From contig DATFYX010000071.1 in NCBI GenBank assembly GCA_035314825.1, positions 1-64,000 of the forward strand: a stretch of 64,000 nucleotides of DNA, written 5' to 3'. Positions 59,826 through 64,000 of this stretch are shown here, piece after piece. The position numbers and the translations under genes were made by a program. Origin of the DNA: Candidatus Eremiobacteraceae bacterium. Its GTDB lineage: Bacteria > Vulcanimicrobiota > Vulcanimicrobiia > Eremiobacterales > Eremiobacteraceae. Positions within the stretch are counted from its first letter, which is position 1, and every line of letters begins with the position of its first letter. The notes beneath the pieces are model-generated. The model was given only the letters and a program-made list of their open reading frames with translations. It made no database searches and was not told the DNA's origin.

Positions 59826-59827
59826 TG

Positions 59828-59848
59828 CCGCGCTATCGCGGGACTACG
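59828..59848. repeat. Palindrome copy 10, at the methyltransferase stop
   Basis: Arms CCGCG and CGCGG (59828-59832, 59837-59841) around CTAT, then GACTACGG. On the minus strand the loop holds the TAG stop of the methyltransferase, so the last codons of that gene come from the element. It is tandem to copy 9, with near-repeat heads GGCACCGTAGTCCCG and GGCACTGTAGTCCCG. Confidence 0.7.
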
Positions 59849-60636
59849 GTGCCGCGTACGGCAAACGATCGCGCCGCGAGCGAGAATGTGCCGTCGGCCC
59901 GTTTGATGCCGAGTTGGTCGCGCAGACGTGCGGCAAGCGCGCTGCATTCGTCATCCGCCAGCGACGCGGCGTACGCGCCGGCCGGGCCTTGGCCGAGCAA
60001 GAACGGCGACCAATAGTCTTCGAACGACGCAAAGTCCATCTGGATCGCGAGATCGGCGGTGACGACGTCTGCGAGCCCCGCCTCGTTCAACAACGCGACG
60101 ATCTCTTCTTTCGTGAACGCAGCCGAGCGTTCGCCGAATCTGACGTCCTCGCGTTGGGGTCCGACCGCTCGCCAGAAGACGTCGAGCATGTCCATGCCGT
60201 TGCCCAGGTTCCACAGCGCCGCCGCGATCGTGCCGCCGGGCCGGACGACGCGGTTCAACGTGGCAAGCGCGCCGCGGCAATCCGGGATGAAATTGAGGAC
60301 CAATTGGCACAGCGCGCGGTCGAAGGAATCATCTGCAAAGCGCAGCGACGAGAGATCGCCGACTTCGAACTGGAACTGCGGCGGCACCTCGCGGCGCCGT
60401 GCGAACGCCACGTATGTCGCAGACGGGTCGATGCCGATGAGTTTCGCGCGCGGTGCGCGCGCGGCGACGGCAAGCGCGAGATTGCCGGTGCCCGATCCGA
60501 TGTCGAGAATGCGGTCGCCGTCGTGCACCTGCGCGAAATCGAGGAACAGCGGCGCGAGCTTCGCCGACCAGCGCCCCATGAAACGCTCGTAGGCGGCCGG
60601 ATCCTCGAAGTTGGCTGGCGTGCGTGCCTGCGTCAC
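59833..60636 (-). CDS. Class I SAM-dependent methyltransferase
   Basis: A 267-residue methyltransferase with motif I LDIGSGTGNLALAVAARAP (about residues 44-62), the acidic motif II IGIDPS, and motif III region ALCQLVLNFIPDCRGALATL. This UbiE/ArsM-like type acts on small molecules or quinones; the substrate is unknown. Start is GTG at 60636. The same 63 bases recur near 62331-62393 with an ATG start. Its last residues are encoded by a palindrome. It lies 196 bases before sucC in the same direction. Confidence 0.85.
   Translation of the reverse strand: MTQARTPANFEDPAAYERFMGRWSAKLAPLFLDFAQVHDGDRILDIGSGTGNLALAVAARAPRAKLIGIDPSATYVAFARRREVPPQFQFEVGDLSSLRFADDSFDRALCQLVLNFIPDCRGALATLNRVVRPGGTIAAALWNLGNGMDMLDVFWRAVGPQREDVRFGERSAAFTKEEIVALLNEAGLADVVTADLAIQMDFASFEDYWSPFLLGQGPAGAYAASLADDECSALAARLRDQLGIKRADGTFSLAARSFAVRGTVVPR
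60573..60635. repeat. Direct repeat, copy A (5' end of the methyltransferase gene)
   Basis: 63 bases identical to 62331-62393 except one mismatch (60583 versus 62341). It encodes the methyltransferase N-terminus, TQARTPANFEDPAAYERFMG. The next base differs, giving a GTG start here and ATG in copy B. Confidence 0.9.
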
Positions 60637-60697
60637 CTAGACGGCCTCACGGCTCGGCGGCTTTGCCCGAGGCGGTGGGGAGGCGCCGACTGGCACC

Positions 60698-61273
60698 TTA
60701 GGATGTGATGGTAATGGCGACTGGGTTGGACCAGGGGCTGTATATGCCCGCGGATGTGCTCGGCGACACCCCTGGCGCAACAAGTACGCGGCGCGCGACA
60801 ACCGTGTAGCGTCCTGGCTTACTCAGCGTGTAGCCCCACCACGCCGTTGGAACAAATCCCTGACTAAATTCGGAACTGGACTGAATGTCCGGAGGCATCC
60901 CCAAAGCGTACTCTGTGTCGGAAACGGTCTCTCCTGGTTGCAGCGCCCTGGGCATAACCGACCCGCTTGTGTTCAACAAGGGTCCACTTGGTCGCGTGTC
61001 AGGAGTGACAAGCGTGCCCGTGGCATCTCGTACGCTGAGTTGCGAGTCATTCTGCGGACCGGAAAAGAGTAGGCTAAGTGGCGTCCCTGATAAGTTGTGC
61101 ACGACGATCTTAACCCGGACCGTATCTCCCGCTTTGTAGGACGTCGTCTCGGGTATCAACGTAACGGCAATGCTGGCTGGCTGGGTGTAAGCAGCGGCGG
61201 CAGCCATCCAAGCCAGTGTCGCGGACGGCTGCGTCATCGCCGTAATGCTTAGAATGGTCACAAACAATTGCAT
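60698..61273 (-). CDS. Exported BsuPI-like (proteinase inhibitor-type) domain protein
   Basis: A 191-residue product from the ATG at 61273, with AAAGGAG upstream. A signal peptide covers about residues 1-30 (VTILSITAMTQPSATLAWMA...). The domain ETTSYKAGDTVRVKIVVHNL, LSLLFSGPQNDSQLSVRDAT matches the Ig-like pattern of Bacillus intracellular proteinase inhibitor BsuPI. Actual inhibitor activity is not established. The base composition seems lower in GC than that of its neighbours, in keeping with an acquired cassette. Confidence 0.65.
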   Translation of the reverse strand: MQLFVTILSITAMTQPSATLAWMAAAAAYTQPASIAVTLIPETTSYKAGDTVRVKIVVHNLSGTPLSLLFSGPQNDSQLSVRDATGTLVTPDTRPSGPLLNTSGSVMPRALQPGETVSDTEYALGMPPDIQSSSEFSQGFVPTAWWGYTLSKPGRYTVVARRVLVAPGVSPSTSAGIYSPWSNPVAITITS

Positions 61274-61305
61274 TATCGGCCTTTCTCCTTTACAGGCGAC
61301 TCGCC

Positions 61306-62013
61306 CTAGGGCAGATGTCCTGACCACTGGGGGAACGGTATGGACGTGTAGGCGTTCGGTATGGTTGCGGCGGGGTTTTGCGACCACGTCTGGCCCGACA
61401 GCGTCCAAGTTCCGCCCGACAATGTCGCCGTCCCAGACCAATTCCATGGTACGTAACCCAAGGGCACCCAAATGCTGTTCGCAATCCTCGGCTTATAGAC
61501 GAACCAAGTTTGAAACTGATCGCTACGTGAAAAGTAGCTCAGATCCCATAGAGGCTTTACGGGCGCGTCGATGTTTGACCACGTCCCATTTGCCCCCGCG
61601 AGCAGTGGCGACGACGTGTTTGCATACAAGATGTCTCCAGGAATTGGTTCGTCCAACCGGTAGGTCGACCCGGTGTTGTCCACAGGAGCCGCGGTGGGAG
61701 GCGCGGTCGAAGCCACGGTCTGTTTTTGTTTGGTCGTCAGGACCTGGATCGCACTGATGTCTCCATCCACGCCGGATGGGCCAGTCGCAACAAAGATCCA
61801 GCTTATTCCTGGCGTTCCGGGGGGCACGTCTCCGAAACTTAGCGCAAGCGCTCCGCCCTCGGAATAGGCGGCGCCGAGCTGAACGCTCCCTGTCGTTGAA
61901 GTCATCGATACGTTCGTCGGACCCAGCACATTGTAGGAAACGGGAACCGAACCTGCGCCCTGAAACGAATCGACCGTATCCCCTTGAACGTGGCCGAGAA
62001 CTTCGGCGAGCAC
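61306..62013 (-). CDS. Unrecognised protein, 3' part of a probably frameshifted lipoprotein gene
   Basis: A 235-residue frame (open, without a start, up to about 62112) beta-rich and rich in Ser, Thr, Gly and Trp: SYNVLGPTNVSMTSTTGSVQ, DISAIQVLTTKQKQTVAST, and a Trp-rich C-terminus (WVPLGYVPWNWSG, GGTWTLSGQTWS). Residues just upstream of the first Met, SSIAGNYGNASTIYV, read like real protein. The natural start is probably in the other frame at 62254, see the lipoprotein fragment. It ends 32 bases before the BsuPI-like gene start. No family recognised. Confidence 0.5.
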   Translation of the reverse strand: MLAEVLGHVQGDTVDSFQGAGSVPVSYNVLGPTNVSMTSTTGSVQLGAAYSEGGALALSFGDVPPGTPGISWIFVATGPSGVDGDISAIQVLTTKQKQTVASTAPPTAAPVDNTGSTYRLDEPIPGDILYANTSSPLLAGANGTWSNIDAPVKPLWDLSYFSRSDQFQTWFVYKPRIANSIWVPLGYVPWNWSGTATLSGGTWTLSGQTWSQNPAATIPNAYTSIPFPQWSGHLP

Positions 62014-62053
62014 ATAAATCGTGCTGGCGTTACCGTAGTTGCCAGCGATGCTG

Positions 62054-62254
62054 CTATAGATCCAGTGCAGGCTCAGGGAGCAACGGACGATGCCAGGGGA
62101 CTGCCTTGAGGCCTAGACCTGCCAGCGAGGCAACGGCGGCGGGGCGCTGGCTCGACGGAGCCGGGGGCAGTACGGGTGAGTGACTAGAACAGGCAACCGT
62201 TAACGCGGCTGCGACCAACGCGAAGAATGCGAAAAGCGATCCTCGATTTGGCAT
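62054..62254 (-). pseudogene. Lipoprotein N-terminal fragment (frameshifted)
   Basis: A 66-residue frame with a clear lipoprotein signal (MPNRGSLFAFFALVAAALTV then AC, Cys22) preceded by GGGGGGCGC. It terminates at 62054, while the adjacent frame, overlapping from about 62112, continues for about 265 codons. The two together make one plausible lipoprotein of about 300 residues if a single-base indel near 62060-62110 is assumed. Either a natural frameshift or a sequence error. Confidence 0.45.
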
Positions 62255-62330
62255 AACGAGCGCCCCCCGTCGTCTGTTAATCTAACTTGGACGCTCCGCG
62301 CCCATCGCCTCCGGCTCGGGCTTCGCCAAC

Positions 62331-62393
62331 GCCCCATGAACCGCTCGTAGGCGGCCGGATCCTCGAAGTTGGCTGGCGTGCGTGCCTGCGTCA
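62331..62393. repeat. Direct repeat, copy B, with truncated methyltransferase 5' end
   Basis: Second copy of the repeat at 60573-60635, 1758 bases away. It starts with the ATG at 62394-62392, encodes about 22 residues of the methyltransferase, then diverges near 62326. It lies 10 bases after the stop of acyl-CoA dehydrogenase 3, which is probably the original dehydrogenase-methyltransferase junction. Confidence 0.9.
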
Positions 62394-62404
62394 TCTGCGC
62401 GGTC

Positions 62405-63640
62405 TCATCCGCCGGTGGGCTTGTCGGCGCCGGGCTCGCGCGCTCCATCGGCAGCGCGTCCACCGTTGCGTTTGGGCCGGCCCGTCGAGGTGCGTTCGTC
62501 GAGCCGCCCGAGCAGTTCGCGGGCGATCACGATGCGCTGCACTTCCGACGTGCCTTCGTAGATCTCGGTGATCTTGGAATCGCGGTAGTAGCGCTCAGCC
62601 GGGAATTCGGTCGTATAACCGTAGCCGCCGAGGATCTGCACGCATTCGGCCGCATGCTTGCGCGCCGCGCTCGAGGCGAAGAGCTTGGCTTTCGACGAGG
62701 CGTCGATGCTGCTCGCACCTTGATCCTTCTGCCATGCCGCGCGATACAGCAGCAGGCGCGCAGCGTCAAGATCCATCGCCATGTCCGCGACCTTGAACGA
62801 GACCGCCTGGAAGGCGCCGATCGGACGGTCGAACTGGAAGCGATCGAGCGCGTACCGCACCGACGTATCCAGGCATGCCGACAGTATGCCGACGGCTTGC
62901 GCGGCGATCCCGAGCCGGCCCACGCTGAGGTTGGCCAACGCGATCTTGTACCCGCCTCCTTCGTCGCCCAGCAGCCGCGAGGCGGGCACGCGCGCATCTC
63001 GCAGCACCAGATCGACGGTGTCCGACGATCGGATGCCGAGCTTGTCGGTCTTGCGGCCAAGCGTGAGCCCTGGGGTGTCTCGATCGACGAGGAACGCGGA
63101 GATGCCGCGCGGCCCGGGTCCGCCGGTGCGCGCGAAGACGACGTAGACTTTGGCGCGGCTGCCGTTGGTGACCCACTGCTTGGTGCCGTTGAGGAGGTAG
63201 CTGTCGCCGTGGCGTTGCGCGCGCGTGCGCAGCGCACCGGCATCCGATCCGGCCTCCGCCTCGGTCAGCGAAAATGCGCCCAGCCATTCGCCGGCGCACA
63301 TCTTGGGCAGGTACAGCGCGCGCAGGTCCTCCGACGCGAACTGCTCGATGATACGCGTGATGAGACCGGCGTGCACGGAGACGGTGACCCCGACGCCGGC
63401 ATCGCCCTTGCTCAGCTCCTCGATCGCAAGGGCGACGCTGACCGCATCGAGTGCCGCACCGCCGTAACGCTCTGAGACCGACATGCCCATGATGCCGAGG
63501 TCGCCGAGCTTGGCGAACAACTCGGTCGGGAAGGCGCCATCTTTATCCCAGCGGCCTGCGTGCGGCGTGATCTCGCGCGCTGTGAACGCCGCGACCATGT
63601 CGCGCACGGCTCTTTGGTCGTCGGTCAATTCGAAGTTCAT
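62405..63640 (-). CDS. Acyl-CoA dehydrogenase 3
   Basis: A 411-residue acyl-CoA dehydrogenase with [58 protein letters not shown] and the catalytic Glu in [13 protein letters not shown]. It has a C-terminal tail of about 30 residues, rich in Gly, Arg and Lys, not seen in copies 1 and 2. The start overlaps the stop of the upstream hydroxyacyl-CoA dehydrogenase (ATGA), so the two likely act in one beta-oxidation step series. Confidence 0.93.
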   Translation of the reverse strand: MNFELTDDQRAVRDMVAAFTAREITPHAGRWDKDGAFPTELFAKLGDLGIMGMSVSERYGGAALDAVSVALAIEELSKGDAGVGVTVSVHAGLITRIIEQFASEDLRALYLPKMCAGEWLGAFSLTEAEAGSDAGALRTRAQRHGDSYLLNGTKQWVTNGSRAKVYVVFARTGGPGPRGISAFLVDRDTPGLTLGRKTDKLGIRSSDTVDLVLRDARVPASRLLGDEGGGYKIALANLSVGRLGIAAQAVGILSACLDTSVRYALDRFQFDRPIGAFQAVSFKVADMAMDLDAARLLLYRAAWQKDQGASSIDASSKAKLFASSAARKHAAECVQILGGYGYTTEFPAERYYRDSKITEIYEGTSEVQRIVIARELLGRLDERTSTGRPKRNGGRAADGAREPGADKPTGG

Positions 63641-64000
63641 GTGTACTCGTAGAAACCGCGTCCGGATTTCTTGCCGAGGCGCCCCGCCGCCACCATCTTC
63701 TTGAGCAGCGGACACGGCCGGTACTTGGGATCCGAGAATCCGTCGTAGAGCACTTGCATGATCGCGAGGCAGGTGTCGAGGCCGATGAAATCTGCCAGCT
63801 CGAGCGGCCCCATCGGGTGGTTCATGCCGAGCTTCATGACGGTGTCGATGGCCTCGGCGCTGCCGACGCCTTCCATGTGCGCGTAGATCGCTTCGTTGAT
63901 CATCGGCATGAGGACGCGGTTGCTCACGAAGCCCGGGAAGTCATTGACCTCGACCGGCGTCTTGCCGAGCTGTTCGGCGAGCAGTTTTGTGGACGCATAC
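63637..64000 (-). CDS. 3-hydroxyacyl-CoA (3-hydroxybutyryl-CoA) dehydrogenase, C-terminal part
   Basis: The last 120 residues, open to the right edge. It reads [40 protein letters not shown] and [20 protein letters not shown], matching the 3HCDH C-terminal domain. The NAD-binding half lies outside the window. It oxidises 3-hydroxyacyl-CoA in beta-oxidation, or acts on acetoacetyl-CoA in the reverse direction. ATGA overlap with acyl-CoA dehydrogenase 3. Confidence 0.93.
   Translation of the reverse strand, partial: YASTKLLAEQLGKTPVEVNDFPGFVSNRVLMPMINEAIYAHMEGVGSAEAIDTVMKLGMNHPMGPLELADFIGLDTCLAIMQVLYDGFSDPKYRPCPLLKKMVAAGRLGKKSGRGFYEYT

Overview
The window is high-GC, gene-dense bacterial chromosome with strong antisense shadow ORFs, as expected at this base composition. 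The gene mix points to a diderm bacterium: a TonB-dependent receptor, a TolC-family outer-membrane factor with its periplasmic adaptor, and lipoproteins. It also carries genes more typical of Terrabacteria: LytR-CpsA-Psr (LCP), RNase J, an HspR-type MerR regulator with a CIRCE-like operator, and MqnA/C/E for menaquinone by the futalosine route. My best guess is an uncultured lineage such as Candidatus Eremiobacterota (WPS-2). This rests on gene content only and there is no rRNA here to test it. I found no tRNA, rRNA, CRISPR array or transposase, and no gene-free stretch longer than about 270 bp.

Layout. Positions 1-770 hold a window-edge gene start, a VOC protein and a 3' relic of a short-chain dehydrogenase. 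Positions 766-8854 (minus) form one tight block: rodZ-like, yajQ, rimO, LCP, polysaccharide deacetylase, a 45-residue membrane ORF, hpf and secA. Positions 8965-12924 (plus) carry mnmA, a thioredoxin-like protein, a lipoprotein and two tandem paralogues of an unrecognised family. Positions 12937-21583 (minus) carry mqnC, mqnA, mqnE, ftsK, an orphan DppC-like permease, RNase J and a small secreted protein. Positions 21797-29164 (plus) are a translationally coupled exporter operon: secreted protein, Yip1-like protein, TolC, membrane-fusion protein, two MacB/FtsX permeases and an ATPase.

Positions 29865-35107 are a heat-shock operon, htrA-dnaK-grpE-dnaJ-hspR, behind a CIRCE-like operator that overlaps the promoter. 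Next come a Tat-exported alpha/beta hydrolase, a PDZ-Lon-like protease, an acyl-CoA dehydrogenase, metE, a DUF4258/DUF2283 pair and acetoacetyl-CoA synthetase. Positions 44490-50332 (minus) hold ftsE, ftsX, an EnvC-like M23 protein and two tandem S41 proteases, a plausible division and peptidoglycan-remodelling module. After a second acyl-CoA dehydrogenase and an AraC regulator come a beta-propeller-like lipoprotein and a 1231-residue TonB-dependent receptor. The right end has sucD, sucC, a methyltransferase, a short foreign-looking cassette, a third acyl-CoA dehydrogenase and a 3-hydroxyacyl-CoA dehydrogenase that runs off the window.

The most unusual signal is a family of short perfect or near-perfect palindromes, about ten copies in the window. 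The stems vary, but most copies share a TGTAG/GTAG head. Nearly all sit exactly at gene ends, where several supply the upstream stop codon. One copy lies in frame inside metE. A second anomaly is a roughly 1.76-kb cassette next to the methyltransferase, bounded by a 63-bp direct repeat of that gene's 5' end. Metabolically the window suggests fatty-acid or acyl-CoA and ketone-body oxidation feeding the TCA cycle, with menaquinone-based respiration.
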